DNA of 64,000 nt, taken from assembly GCF_023273875.1 (NCBI RefSeq), contig NZ_CP096882.1:4340001-4404000 (forward strand). Direction: 5' to 3'. The notes beneath the pieces were generated by a model. The model saw only the letters and a program-made list of their open reading frames with translations, was not told the origin of the DNA and ran no database searches. The DNA comes from Pseudarthrobacter sp. SSS035 (GTDB lineage: Bacteria; Actinomycetota; Actinomycetes; Actinomycetales; Micrococcaceae). The translations under genes and the position numbers were made by a program. Position 1 is the stretch's first letter. Each line of letters starts with the position of its first letter. Below are positions 48,293 through 57,823 of the stretch, one piece after another.

Positions 48293-51088
48293 CTACATGC
48301 GGGCTTTGGTCCGGGCCGTCGGCAGTGCCGTCCAAGGATCCTCCGGCCAGGGATGCCTGGGGTAGCGGCCACGCATCTCGGACCGCACCTGCGCGTACGG
48401 CCCGGACCAGAACGATGCCAGGTCGTCCGTCACGGCGAGCGGCCGCCGCGCGGGCGACAGCAGGTGGAAGAGGACAGGAACCCTGCCGTCCACCAGCCGC
48501 GGGGTCTCAGCCCAGCCAAAGCACTCCTGCAGCTTGACCGCAACAACCGGCCGGCCGCCGTCGTCCGCGCGTGGCTGCCCGGGTGCTTCCGGCCCGGGTC
48601 CTGCCTGGTCGGCCGGGGCCGAGCCTGACCCGGCACCGCCTGACGCCGCTATGTCCGACACCTCGGGGTAGTCGATCCGCACCATCGATCCGCTGGGTAC
48701 TTTCAGTGCCTCCGGTGCCAGCTCCGCCAGGCGGACCGCCTCCGGCCAGGGCAGCAGCCGCCGCAAGGGGTCGGTGAGGTCAATGCTGTTGGTGGCGGCG
48801 CCGCCATCCAGTTTCTCGAGCTCCGGTCCCAGCCAGGAGTCCAGCCGTGCCAGCAGTGACTGTTCCGAAACATCGGGCCACGGCTCACCCAGTTCGCGGC
48901 GCAGCAAGGCGAGGCGGCGGCGTAAGTTGTCAGCCGCCGTCGACCATCCGATAATTCCCAGCCCCTCCGTGGCGAGGGCACGGGCCACGGCGGCACGGCC
49001 CTCCTCGGCGGAGGGGCGGACCGGGGTGGAGGACAGGCTGATGGCACCCAGCCGGCGTTCCCGCCTGGCCTTCACCCGGCCGTGGCTGAACTGCGCTTCC
49101 ACCGCGTCGGTCAGGAGGTGCCCGGCGGCCGCCTCGGCGGCGTCGGCGCTCAGCGGCGCGGCGGACCGGATCACCGCGCCGGTACCGGCTGCGTCCCGGC
49201 CGGCGGCGCGTGAAACTTCCGCCACGGCCAGCCACTCATGCCCCGCGAGCGGACTGCCCGCCGGCAACCCCGCACGCGTGCCGGACGACAGCAGGTACCG
49301 CGCCGGGCCATCGCCCGGGACGCGCCGGGCCACACGGTCCGGGAACGCCAGCGCGACGACGACGCCCACCGCCTCCGCAGCGGTCACCGGCGCGGACCTC
49401 ATCAGGGACGCAATGGCGGACTGTCCGATGGCGGCACCTTCAGTCCGCGCAATGCCCTCCAGCCGGCGGACGTCCTCCGCCCAGCGCCTGGCAGCGGGGT
49501 CCTTTCCGGTGCGCAGGCCGGACAGGAGCCGGGTGAGGTCGGCCCCCGGGGCCCGCTGGTCCCCGGCTACGAGTGCCACCGCTTCCGCTGCGGCGCGGTG
49601 ACCTACGGCCGCGGCGCCGTCGAGCAGTGCTCGGGCCAGCCGTGGATCGGCCGGGACCCTTGCCAGCGTCCGCCCCACCGCGGTGGCATGTCCGTCGCGG
49701 GCCACGGCTCCGAGTTCGCGCAGCACCTCGATGGCCTCGCCTATGGCTGCCGCAGGGGGTGCATCCGGAAGTGCCAGCCCGGCGCCGCCCGGTGATCCCC
49801 AGCAGGCCAGGACCAGCGCAGCACCGGTCAGGTCCGCGACGGCGATCTCCGGCGTCACGTGCGCCGGCGCGGCGCCATAGGTCCGCTGGTCGTAGCACCG
49901 GACCACCCGGCCCGGGCCCTGCCGTGCGGCCCGGCCGGCCCGCTGTTCGGCTGATGCCCGGGAGCAGGAAACCGTGACCAGCCCGGACATACCGCGGCTG
50001 GCATCACGGCGGGGTTCGCGGGTCAGCCCGGAATCGATGACGAGGCGCACTCCGGGGACGGTCAGGGATGACTCGGCCAGATCCGTGGACACGATGATCC
50101 GTGCCGGGCCACCCGGCCGGCGCCCCGAAACGGCCTGGTCCTGTTCGGCTGGGCTGACCTGGCCGTGGAGCTCCAGCACCTCAGTTCCGGGGGCAGCCCT
50201 GCCGCGGAGGCGGGCCGCCACATAGGAGACCTCCCAGGCTCCCGGGACAAAGACCAGCGCATCGGTGCGCGCGTCCTGCCCCACCGCGGCGGTATGGGCC
50301 TGCGCGGCTGCATCGGCCACGTGGTCGAGAAATCCGCGCGTGACCCCACGGTCATCCAACCGCGCGACGGCGGCGGGTACCCACTCCACTGTCAGGGGGT
50401 ACAGCGCTGAGGGGCAGTCGACGACGGGAGCCGGCCCGCCGCCGTCGTCCGCTGTCCCTGCCTGTCCGGTCCCTGCATTCGCGGCTGCGCCCCCGATCAG
50501 GGCGGCGAAGCGGGGCGCGTCCAGTGTGGCGGACATGGCCACCAGCGTGAGGTCGCCGCGGAGCTGCCGCACTTCGGTGAGCATCCCCAGCAGCAGGTCG
50601 GTTTCGAGGCCGCGTTCGTGGACCTCGTCAAGGATGACCGCGCCCGTGCTTTCCAGGCCGGGATCATCGAGCAGGCGCCGCAGCAGGATGCCCGGCGTGA
50701 CAAACTCCACCAGGGTGGCGGGACCGGCCTGGCGTTCACCGCGGACAGTGTATCCCACGCGGTCTCCGATCCGGCTGCCGTCCAAGGCGGCCAGTCGCCG
50801 GGCGGCGGCACGCGCAGCGACCCGCCGCGGTTGGGTGACCACCACCCGCTTGGCCATTCCTGCAGGCGCGGAGAGGTTGGCGAGCAGCGGTGGGACCAGC
50901 GTTGTTTTGCCGGTGCCGGGCGGCGCCTGCACCACTGCCGTACCCGCCGCACCGCCGGCGCGCAGCACAGTGGACAACTCGGCGAGCGATTCGGCGAAGG
51001 CCAGACCCGTGCCGATGGCCGCCAGATCAAAGGTGGCGGCACCCGGGGTGCCAGCAGCGACGGCGGCGGAGTTGGTTGGCGATGTCAC
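48293..51088 (-). CDS. hrpB: ATP-dependent helicase HrpB
   Basis: A 931-residue DExH helicase of the HrpB family. Walker A is APPGTGKTT (about residues 58-66), motif II is DEVH in VILDEVHERGLETD, and motif VI is QRAGRAARQGPG. The C-terminal third matches the HrpB-specific domain (PWPEAVRLAELAPEALKVPSGS, quoted in part). Its RNA or DNA role in Actinobacteria is not known. The usual length is 800-850 residues; the extra sequence is mostly Ala/Gly-rich linkers. Confidence 0.95.
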   Translation of the reverse strand: MTSPTNSAAVAAGTPGAATFDLAAIGTGLAFAESLAELSTVLRAGGAAGTAVVQAPPGTGKTTLVPPLLANLSAPAGMAKRVVVTQPRRVAARAAARRLAALDGSRIGDRVGYTVRGERQAGPATLVEFVTPGILLRRLLDDPGLESTGAVILDEVHERGLETDLLLGMLTEVRQLRGDLTLVAMSATLDAPRFAALIGGAAANAGTGQAGTADDGGGPAPVVDCPSALYPLTVEWVPAAVARLDDRGVTRGFLDHVADAAAQAHTAAVGQDARTDALVFVPGAWEVSYVAARLRGRAAPGTEVLELHGQVSPAEQDQAVSGRRPGGPARIIVSTDLAESSLTVPGVRLVIDSGLTREPRRDASRGMSGLVTVSCSRASAEQRAGRAARQGPGRVVRCYDQRTYGAAPAHVTPEIAVADLTGAALVLACWGSPGGAGLALPDAPPAAAIGEAIEVLRELGAVARDGHATAVGRTLARVPADPRLARALLDGAAAVGHRAAAEAVALVAGDQRAPGADLTRLLSGLRTGKDPAARRWAEDVRRLEGIARTEGAAIGQSAIASLMRSAPVTAAEAVGVVVALAFPDRVARRVPGDGPARYLLSSGTRAGLPAGSPLAGHEWLAVAEVSRAAGRDAAGTGAVIRSAAPLSADAAEAAAGHLLTDAVEAQFSHGRVKARRERRLGAISLSSTPVRPSAEEGRAAVARALATEGLGIIGWSTAADNLRRRLALLRRELGEPWPDVSEQSLLARLDSWLGPELEKLDGGAATNSIDLTDPLRRLLPWPEAVRLAELAPEALKVPSGSMVRIDYPEVSDIAASGGAGSGSAPADQAGPGPEAPGQPRADDGGRPVVAVKLQECFGWAETPRLVDGRVPVLFHLLSPARRPLAVTDDLASFWSGPYAQVRSEMRGRYPRHPWPEDPWTALPTARTKARM

Positions 51089-51165
51089 CCGTCCATTGTC
51101 GCCGCAATCACCCGCCGCCGTCAGCGCACGTGCGGTGGGATACGTCAGACTGGAGGTCGTCGACC

Positions 51166-51444
51166 ATGAAAGCAGGACTTCCCTTGATCAACCTCCAGCA
51201 GGACTCCGAAGGTTTCATCCGCATGAAAAGGCACTTTCCCGCCACTGCCACCGTGACTGTCACGTTCAGCGACGGCTCCCAGGAGGAGTTCTCCGGCCGG
51301 CGGCTCAATGAGATCTACGATGACGCCCTGGCGGTGTACCGCGCCCAGAACCAGCTTGACGCCAAGGGTTTTTCCCGTGGTCCGCAGAAAAAGGTGCAGA
51401 CCACTATCGAGTTTGTCCCCGTCCGGCCCGGGATGGGGCAGTAA
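51166..51444 (+). CDS. Conserved-looking hypothetical protein, 92 residues
   Basis: A 92-codon gene with a strong ribosome site (GGAGGT, 8 nt before the ATG). The protein has a small basic-acidic core (FSDGSQEEFSGRRLNEIYDD) and ends FVPVRPGMGQ. Secondary structure looks mixed alpha/beta with no membrane segment. I cannot assign a family. It stands alone between divergent hrpB and convergent ggt. Confidence 0.75.
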   Translation: MKAGLPLINLQQDSEGFIRMKRHFPATATVTVTFSDGSQEEFSGRRLNEIYDDALAVYRAQNQLDAKGFSRGPQKKVQTTIEFVPVRPGMGQ

Positions 51445-51491
51445 CCCGGCCACCGCGCCAAGCGGCTCCCGGTTCACTGCGCCAGGTAGGC

Positions 51492-53363
51492 TCACGGCGA
51501 CGGATTGACCACCATCGCCGAACCGCCGCCGCGCCGCAGGGGCTCGGCAACCGCAGTCATGCTCTTACCCGGCCCAAACTCGATGGCTGTCGCGGCGCCG
51601 ATCTCCGCAGCCGACGTGAAAGCGTCACCGGCTAGTACAAGGGTATGACCGTATGATGCCAACGACTTCCCGTATTGGTCGATGAAGCCCTGCTCGGCCG
51701 TGACATTGGGCGTGTTGCGCTGGGACGCACGCGGGGCCGCGAGCGAGTCCAAAATGCCCATACCCAGGTCCACCCTGTTCAGGATGGTCTGCAGCACCGT
51801 GGTGATGATGGTCGATCCGCCTGGGGAACCGAGCGCCAGGAACGGCTTCTCGTCCTTAAGGATGATGGTGGGCGACATCGAGGACCGTGGGCGCTTCCCC
51901 GGCTCGATCCGGTTCGGGTCCTCCGGATTGGTCGACGTATAGGAGAAGTCGGTGAGCTCATTGTTGAGCAGGAACCCGCGGCCGGGCACCACGATGCCGG
52001 ACCCGCCGGTCTGCTCGATGGTGAGAGTGTATTCCACCACGTTGCCCCACTTGTCAGCGACAGTCAGGTTGGTCGTGGAGATGTTTTCGGTGTCCTTCTC
52101 GTCTGCGGCTGCCGCAGGTGCAACCGGGCACACGCCGTCGAACCCGGAAACATCACCGGCGGCGACGGGCTTCGGTGTCGCCGCCTGCTTCGGGTCGATT
52201 GCGCACGCCCGTTCCTTGCCAAACAGCGGGTTGGTCAGCGCTTCGGTGGGCACGTCGACAAATGCCGGGTCGCCCAGGTACTTGGCGCGGTCCGCGAAGG
52301 CGAGCGCGGTCGCTTCGAGGTAGTGGTGCAACGCGCCAGGATTCTTGCCGTCCGGTTCGGTCATCTCACGGAGGTTGAAAGGCGCCAGGATATTCAGCGC
52401 CTCGCCGACTGTTGTGCCACCGCTGCTGGAGGGCGCCATGCCGTAGACGTCATAGCCGCGGTACTCGACGTGTGTGGGTTCCTGGTCCAGCGTCCGGTAT
52501 GCGGCGAGATCCGCCGTCGTCAGGTAGCCCGGAAGGGCTGGAATGCTGGTGGGCGGGACAGTCACAGGAGGCACCCAGGCGGGGTCTTTCGGCGGGTCCT
52601 TGACAGTTGCCGCGATCTCCGTCGCGAGCTGTCCACCGTAGAAGGCATCCGTTCCCTTCTTCGCTAGGAGCCTGTAGGTCTCAGCAAGGTCGGGGCTTTG
52701 GAAGACACTGCCGACGGCGGGCGCGTCGCCGCCGGGAAGGAACAAGCCGCTCGTCGACGTGAAAGCGGAGAAACGGACCTTATTGTCAAGCGTCTGCTGG
52801 CGGAAGGTTTCGTCCACCACGAAGCCGCGGTCGGCCACCTTGATGGCAGGTTCGAGGGCCTCGTCAAGGTCCAGCGTGCCCCAACGCTCCAGCGCCCGTT
52901 CCCATGTGGCCGGTGTTCCGGGGACGCCTACGGAGACGCCGCTCGAGACCAGCTCGGCGAACGTATAGAGGACGCCGGTTGCCGGATTCACGAACGCGGT
53001 GGTCGGCATCGTTGCCGGAGCCGTTTCGCGGCCATCGATGGTTCCCACTTTGCCGGACTTCGCGTCGTAGAACACGAAGTATCCGCCTCCGCCGACGCCG
53101 GCGCTGTACGGCTCGGTCACACCCAGGGTCGCGGCCGCGGCGACGGCGGCATCCGCCGCATTGCCGCCGTCGCGCAGGACTTCGATCGCCGCAGCGGACG
53201 CCTCCGGGTCAACGGTGCTCACCGCCCCGCCGTACCCGGTCGCCATCGCCTCCTTCTTGATTTCCCGGGGATCAGCGAACGCGGGACTGGTCACCGCCCC
53301 ACCCGTTACGCTCAAGGCCAGGACAGCCGTTACAGCAGCCAATTGACGTCGCACACTAGGCAT
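51492..53363 (-). CDS. ggt: Gamma-glutamyltransferase, secreted
   Basis: A 623-residue gamma-glutamyltranspeptidase, which cleaves or transfers the gamma-glutamyl group of glutathione outside the membrane. A Sec signal peptide is clear (RRQLAAVTAVLALSVTGG, cleavage after AFA). The autoprocessing site with nucleophilic Thr is in STTNLTVADKWGN, and the oxyanion GSPGGSTI motif follows. The ATG at 53363 is chosen for its GGGAGAG ribosome site; the in-frame sequence upstream would put 24 residues before the signal peptide. It has no obvious operon partner. Confidence 0.94.
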   Translation of the reverse strand: MPSVRRQLAAVTAVLALSVTGGAVTSPAFADPREIKKEAMATGYGGAVSTVDPEASAAAIEVLRDGGNAADAAVAAAATLGVTEPYSAGVGGGGYFVFYDAKSGKVGTIDGRETAPATMPTTAFVNPATGVLYTFAELVSSGVSVGVPGTPATWERALERWGTLDLDEALEPAIKVADRGFVVDETFRQQTLDNKVRFSAFTSTSGLFLPGGDAPAVGSVFQSPDLAETYRLLAKKGTDAFYGGQLATEIAATVKDPPKDPAWVPPVTVPPTSIPALPGYLTTADLAAYRTLDQEPTHVEYRGYDVYGMAPSSSGGTTVGEALNILAPFNLREMTEPDGKNPGALHHYLEATALAFADRAKYLGDPAFVDVPTEALTNPLFGKERACAIDPKQAATPKPVAAGDVSGFDGVCPVAPAAAADEKDTENISTTNLTVADKWGNVVEYTLTIEQTGGSGIVVPGRGFLLNNELTDFSYTSTNPEDPNRIEPGKRPRSSMSPTIILKDEKPFLALGSPGGSTIITTVLQTILNRVDLGMGILDSLAAPRASQRNTPNVTAEQGFIDQYGKSLASYGHTLVLAGDAFTSAAEIGAATAIEFGPGKSMTAVAEPLRRGGGSAMVVNPSP

Positions 53364-53467
53364 GATCTCTCCCAAGTCAGGGTGTTGCGCAGGGTGGGTT
53401 TTCGCCACGATACTCCGCCGGGTTGGGACACTCAAGGCTCAACTTTTTTGTGCCCGAAGCCATGGCC

Positions 53468-54724
53468 TCAGGCCGGTGTGCCGGCTTCGGTGGTGGCAGT
53501 GTCGGCCGGCGAGCGCCGCCGCCGGCTCGCGAGCAGGAACGGCACGGCGAACAGCTCGATCACACCGCTGATAGCCAGCGACAACGGATAGCCGTATACG
53601 TCCGCTGCCCGGCCCATCAGCGGCTGCACCACAATTCCACCGCTGGATCCCATGAGTGAATCGAAGCTGAGCACCGTTGCCCGCTGCTTTGAAGCAATCA
53701 TGTCGTTCAAATAGGCCTGCCGCACCGGAGTGCCCGCCGCTGAGATCAGGGCCCACAGCACCAGCAGCAGCAGCGCCACCCAAAACACACGCGTAATGCC
53801 GAGGGCCACCAGGATCAAGGCGCCCACGCTGCTGCTCACTACCAGGACCGTGGTGCGTTTGCGGACCAGGCGCCGGACCATGGGCGCCAGCCAGCCGCCC
53901 ACCACCTGGGCCCCGGCCACAATGCCCGCCGCGAGGCCGGCGACGGAGTAGGCGCGCGGGTCACCGAAGAGCTCCAGCAGGTAGGGCTGCAGAGCATAGA
54001 AAACATAGATCCCGACGCCGGCGCTGAACGGCGCTGCGAGCATGATGTACCGTACGGGCGGGTTTTTCAGGCCGCTGTCGATGGAGGCGGACAGTACGTC
54101 CCGGCTCGCCTTGAGCGGATGGGGAGAACGTTCCGGAGTGAAGCCCACATCGCGCATCAGCCAAAAGGCCACCCCGAACATCGCCAGGAGCACTCCAACA
54201 CGCAACAGGAACGGCACGCCGAGGTCAGTGGCCTGGGCAATCACGCCGCCGGCCGTCGAACCGACGAGCATCGCGATGCCAGAGACCATCAATGCCCGCC
54301 CGAACACTGCCTCCAACTCACCGTCGTAGCCGGAGAAACGCAACGCATCCACCAGCCAAGCCTCCACGGCCCCGGAGAAGAACGTGAAGCCCAGGCCCAG
54401 AAGGACCGACACCACTGCCCAGGCCCAGAAGGGAGCGGACAGCTGCCAGAGCAGGTAGTACAGGTAGGTGGAGGCTGCCAGGGTCACCGTGCCGAGCAGG
54501 AATGAGACCCGGCGTCCCCAACCGTCCGCGATGACCCCGGTGGGCACTTCGAACAGGACCATGCCGGCCGTGAAAAAGGCGTTGGCCGCGAATGCTTCCA
54601 GGTTGCTCAGCCCGGCATCCAACAGAAAGAGCGTATTGATGCCCCAGATGAAGGAGGCCGCAAGGGTGTTGCCCAGCGTCAGGGTGAGGTAGATGCGCTG
54701 GATCTTCCGCGCGGCGGCGTTCAT
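53468..54724 (-). CDS. MFS transporter
   Basis: A 418-residue major facilitator with about 12 helices. Motif A appears as IADGWGRRVSF after helix 2, and GAVEAWLVDALRF marks helix 4. The closest general type is a drug/solute exporter of the YfmO or macrolide group; the substrate is unknown. The ATG at 54724 begins 13 nt after the EF-G2 stop; it may be co-transcribed with that gene, but no strong ribosome site is visible and a start 12 codons earlier would overlap EF-G2. Confidence 0.86.
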   Translation of the reverse strand: MNAAARKIQRIYLTLTLGNTLAASFIWGINTLFLLDAGLSNLEAFAANAFFTAGMVLFEVPTGVIADGWGRRVSFLLGTVTLAASTYLYYLLWQLSAPFWAWAVVSVLLGLGFTFFSGAVEAWLVDALRFSGYDGELEAVFGRALMVSGIAMLVGSTAGGVIAQATDLGVPFLLRVGVLLAMFGVAFWLMRDVGFTPERSPHPLKASRDVLSASIDSGLKNPPVRYIMLAAPFSAGVGIYVFYALQPYLLELFGDPRAYSVAGLAAGIVAGAQVVGGWLAPMVRRLVRKRTTVLVVSSSVGALILVALGITRVFWVALLLLVLWALISAAGTPVRQAYLNDMIASKQRATVLSFDSLMGSSGGIVVQPLMGRAADVYGYPLSLAISGVIELFAVPFLLASRRRRSPADTATTEAGTPA

Positions 54725-54737
54725 GACGTGGCGTTCA

Positions 54738-56894
54738 TCAGCCGCTGGGCACCGGGTCATGCCGGAGGTACCGGCGCCGGAACCGGCCGGTCCCGGCAGT
54801 CAGCGCCCGCAGCTCCACAGCGTACTTCAGCAGTTCCTGGTCCGGGACTTCCGCGCTGATTTCGGTCAGCTCACTACCGGAGGTGGCCGTGCCGGTGAGC
54901 CGTCCGCGGCGTGCTGAGAGGTCACTCATCACGGCCCCCACGTGCGCCTCGGACACGGTGATGCTGACGGCGGAAACCGGCTCGAGTAGCTGGATACGAC
55001 CGGCCGCGGCAGCCTCCCGGAGCGCCAGGGCCCCCGCCGCCTGGAAGGCGGCGTCGGAAGAGTCAACGCTGTGGGCCTTGCCGCCCACCAGCGTGACGCG
55101 GAGGTCCACCACGGGGAACCCGGCAGCCAGCCCTTTCTGCATCTGCGCACGCACCCCTTTCTCCACGGAGGAGATGAACGTTCCGGGGATCACCCCGCCC
55201 ACCGTTTTGTCGACGAATTCGAACCCGCCGCCACGGTCCAGCGGCTCCACGTCGATGTCGCAGACGGCATACTGCCCGTGGCCGCCGGACTGTTTAACGT
55301 GCCGGCCGTGGCCCGTTGCCGGGGCGGCGAACGTTTCCCGCAGTGGCGTCACTACGTCAATGGTGTGCAGCTTCACGCCCTGGTCGCGCAGCCTGTCCAG
55401 CACCACCTCGGCATGGGCCTCCCCCATGCACCAGAGGATCAGCTGGTGTGTTTCCGCGTTCCGCTCAACACGCAGCGTGGGATCGCCGGCGGCCACCTTC
55501 GCCAGGCTCCGGGCCAGCGCGTCCTCGTCACTGCGCGAGTCCGCCTCGACGGCCACCGGCATCAGCGGCTCCGGCATCTCCCAGGTAGCCAACAGGAGCG
55601 GCTGGTCCTTCGCCGAAATGGTATCCCCGGTTTCGGCGCTTCCCAGTTTCGCCACCGCACAGATGTCACCGGCAACACAGTGTGCCACGGGACGCAGGGT
55701 GGGGCCCAGCGGAGAATACAGGTGGGTGACGCGCTCGTCGGTGTCGTGGTCCTGATGGCCGCGGTCCGCGAGCCCGTGCCCGCCGACGTGCACGGGAGTG
55801 TCAGCACGCAAAGTACCTGAAAATACACGCGTCAGGCAGACCCTCCCCAGGAACGGATCAATGGTGGTGCGGACCACCTCAGCCGCCAGCGGCCCGTCCG
55901 GGTCACAGGCCAAAGCCGCCGCTGGAGCACCCGCCAGGTCAGTCACCTCTGGGAGGCCGCCCTCCACCGGCGACGGGAAGCCCCGGGTCAGGACTTCCAG
56001 CAGTTCCGCTGTGCCAAGGCCCGTGACAGCCGAGGCCGGCACCACCGGGAAAAAGGAACCGCGGGCGACGGCGGTTTCCAGGTCCGCGATGAGGACATCG
56101 GTATCGATGTCCTCACCACCCAGATAGCGGTCCATCAGGGTCTCGTCCTCGCTCTCCGCGATGATCCCTTCGATGAGCCGGCCCCGGGCGGCTTCCGACG
56201 CCGAGCGCTCACCGGCGTCAACGTCCCGGGAACCTGCGGCCGCCTCCCCGTCGGAGTAGTCAGAGACTGTGCCCGTCAGCAGTCCCAGCAGCCCGCTGGT
56301 TTCGCCGCCGGACCCGACCGGGACGTACAACGGCAGCACCGCGTCGCCGAACGCCTGCTGGCAGGCGGCCAGGACGCCGTCGTAATCTGCCCGGGGGTGG
56401 TCCAGGCGGGTGATGACCACCGCCCGCGGCATCCCGAGGCTTTCGCATTCGCCCCAGAGCGCCGTAGTGGTGGCGTCGATGCCGTCAACGGCGGAGACAA
56501 CAAAGAGGGCGGCGTCCGCAGCCCGGAGCCCCGCCCGAAGTTCGCCGATAAAGTCCGGATATCCCGGAGTATCCAGCAGGTTCACCTTGGTCCCGTCGAC
56601 GAGCAGCGGAACCAGGGACAGCGTGACCGACCGTTGCTGCCGCACTGCCGAAGGGTCGGAATCGCTGACGGTGGTGCCCTCCGCGATGGAGCCTTTGCGT
56701 GAAATCATGCCGTGGGCGGCCAGCATTGCTTCGATCAGCAGGGTCTTCCCGGCGCCCGAATGCCCCACTAGCGCCACGTTGCGCACCTGCTCCGGATCTG
56801 TTGCCGCGATGCCGTGCGGAGCATCAGCCCGGCGCACCTCCGGCCCTCCCCGCCCCGGTGTCCGTGCTGCGTCCTTTGCGGCTTTCACTGACAT
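54738..56894 (-). CDS. fusA2: Elongation factor G-like protein, EF-G2
   Basis: A 718-residue EF-G paralogue of the EF-G2 type found in Actinobacteria. G1 is GHSGAGKT; G3 is DTPGYPDF; G4 reads TRLDHPRADY in place of NKxD. Domains II-V follow, with the domain IV loop GHGRHVKQSGGHGQYA. In mycobacteria EF-G2 does not replace EF-G and has a stress or stationary-phase role not yet clear. The ATG at 56894 is supported by GGAGGTTCCC. The frame is open further upstream but carries no family sequence. Confidence 0.93.
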   Translation of the reverse strand: MSVKAAKDAARTPGRGGPEVRRADAPHGIAATDPEQVRNVALVGHSGAGKTLLIEAMLAAHGMISRKGSIAEGTTVSDSDPSAVRQQRSVTLSLVPLLVDGTKVNLLDTPGYPDFIGELRAGLRAADAALFVVSAVDGIDATTTALWGECESLGMPRAVVITRLDHPRADYDGVLAACQQAFGDAVLPLYVPVGSGGETSGLLGLLTGTVSDYSDGEAAAGSRDVDAGERSASEAARGRLIEGIIAESEDETLMDRYLGGEDIDTDVLIADLETAVARGSFFPVVPASAVTGLGTAELLEVLTRGFPSPVEGGLPEVTDLAGAPAAALACDPDGPLAAEVVRTTIDPFLGRVCLTRVFSGTLRADTPVHVGGHGLADRGHQDHDTDERVTHLYSPLGPTLRPVAHCVAGDICAVAKLGSAETGDTISAKDQPLLLATWEMPEPLMPVAVEADSRSDEDALARSLAKVAAGDPTLRVERNAETHQLILWCMGEAHAEVVLDRLRDQGVKLHTIDVVTPLRETFAAPATGHGRHVKQSGGHGQYAVCDIDVEPLDRGGGFEFVDKTVGGVIPGTFISSVEKGVRAQMQKGLAAGFPVVDLRVTLVGGKAHSVDSSDAAFQAAGALALREAAAAGRIQLLEPVSAVSITVSEAHVGAVMSDLSARRGRLTGTATSGSELTEISAEVPDQELLKYAVELRALTAGTGRFRRRYLRHDPVPSG

Positions 56895-57056
56895 GGGAAC
56901 CTCCTGGCGTCTTTGCCATGCACCGGGCCGAATCGTGTTCTCTGATTCGACACCCTGGCGGGCGCAAGGGCAAGAGCAGGCGCCGGGACGAGGTGGCCGC
57001 AGCGGAGGATAATGGCAGCCAGAGCCCAAGAGTCCGTGCCACCGTGAGGGGGTCCC

Positions 57057-57635
57057 ATGCAGCCGGTTCCGCGCATCACAGTGGAGGTTCCCGTCCTCAC
57101 GGTTGGTGCGGGACCGTCCGACTACGAGGCGCTGGCCAGCTATGTCAATGCCCTGCGAAGGCCGCAGGGGCTGCACATGACGCTGCTGCATATGGGCATC
57201 TTGGCGGATTTTGCCCAGGACGTCGCGGACTGGACCAAGGGGATCACCTCGGCCGGTGAAGCCGCCCGGCGCACGACGGGCTGGTTGCAGGGCCTGCCCG
57301 TAATGGACGGGTTTGCGGGAACTTCGGAACAACTGATTGTGCTGGGTGGCGGCGGCATCTCCGGGCTCGAAGTGGATGTGCCCCGTCGCGTGCACGACTA
57401 CCAGGTGTCCCTGGTGCAGGGCCTGCATGATCTCCTGGACCGGCTCCTCGTGGACAATGTGGACGATTTCATCCTCAGCTCACCGGCCCTGGGCTACCGG
57501 TACCCGCACTGGGTGCCCCATGTCGCCGTCGGACGTCCCCTGTCGCGGGATCACCGGCCGCGGACGATTGCCCCGCTGACCGTCGTCTTTGGCCCGTCGC
57601 GGATCAGGAACGGCCGCTACCTCACGGCTGACTGA
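57057..57635 (+). CDS. 2H phosphoesterase-like protein (RNA ligase/CPDase fold)
   Basis: A 192-residue protein with two histidine motifs, His40 in GLHMTLLHMG and His155 in PHVAVG, spaced as in 2H phosphoesterases (2'-5' RNA ligase or cyclic phosphodiesterase fold). The second motif has Ala where Ser/Thr is usual. Such proteins act on 2',3'-cyclic phosphates or 2'-5' linkages; activity here is inferred. The ATG has a GAGGGGG ribosome site. It is divergent from EF-G2 across 162 nt. Confidence 0.7.
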   Translation: MQPVPRITVEVPVLTVGAGPSDYEALASYVNALRRPQGLHMTLLHMGILADFAQDVADWTKGITSAGEAARRTTGWLQGLPVMDGFAGTSEQLIVLGGGGISGLEVDVPRRVHDYQVSLVQGLHDLLDRLLVDNVDDFILSSPALGYRYPHWVPHVAVGRPLSRDHRPRTIAPLTVVFGPSRIRNGRYLTAD

Positions 57636-57682
57636 GCAGCCAACGAGTCAGAGCGCGGCACCGTTCCAGGCCCGCACGCTGC

Positions 57683-57739
57683 GCGAACCGACACTTGAGG
57701 CCACTCCCCACCCCCCTCCGCGAACGGACATTTGAGGCC
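57683..57739 (+). repeat. Two copies of a 20-bp intergenic repeat
   Basis: GCGAACCGACACTTGAGGCC (57683-57702) and GCGAACGGACATTTGAGGCC (57720-57739) match at 18 of 20 bases. They lie in the 188-nt gap before the HNH endonuclease gene, in direct orientation. From memory, very similar short repeats are common between genes in Arthrobacter genomes. Confidence 0.8.
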
Positions 57740-57823
57740 CCACGCGAAAAACTTTCCCAAAGTATTTCTCGTCACTGGCTAGGGGGACCTTAAAATGTCA
57801 GTGCCTCGCAAGATGATGTGAGT

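Noticed and set aside
56895..57428. N-terminal extension of EF-G2 in an open frame
   Set aside because: GGAGGTTCCC marks the ATG at 56894, and the upstream part overlaps the divergent 2H-like gene.
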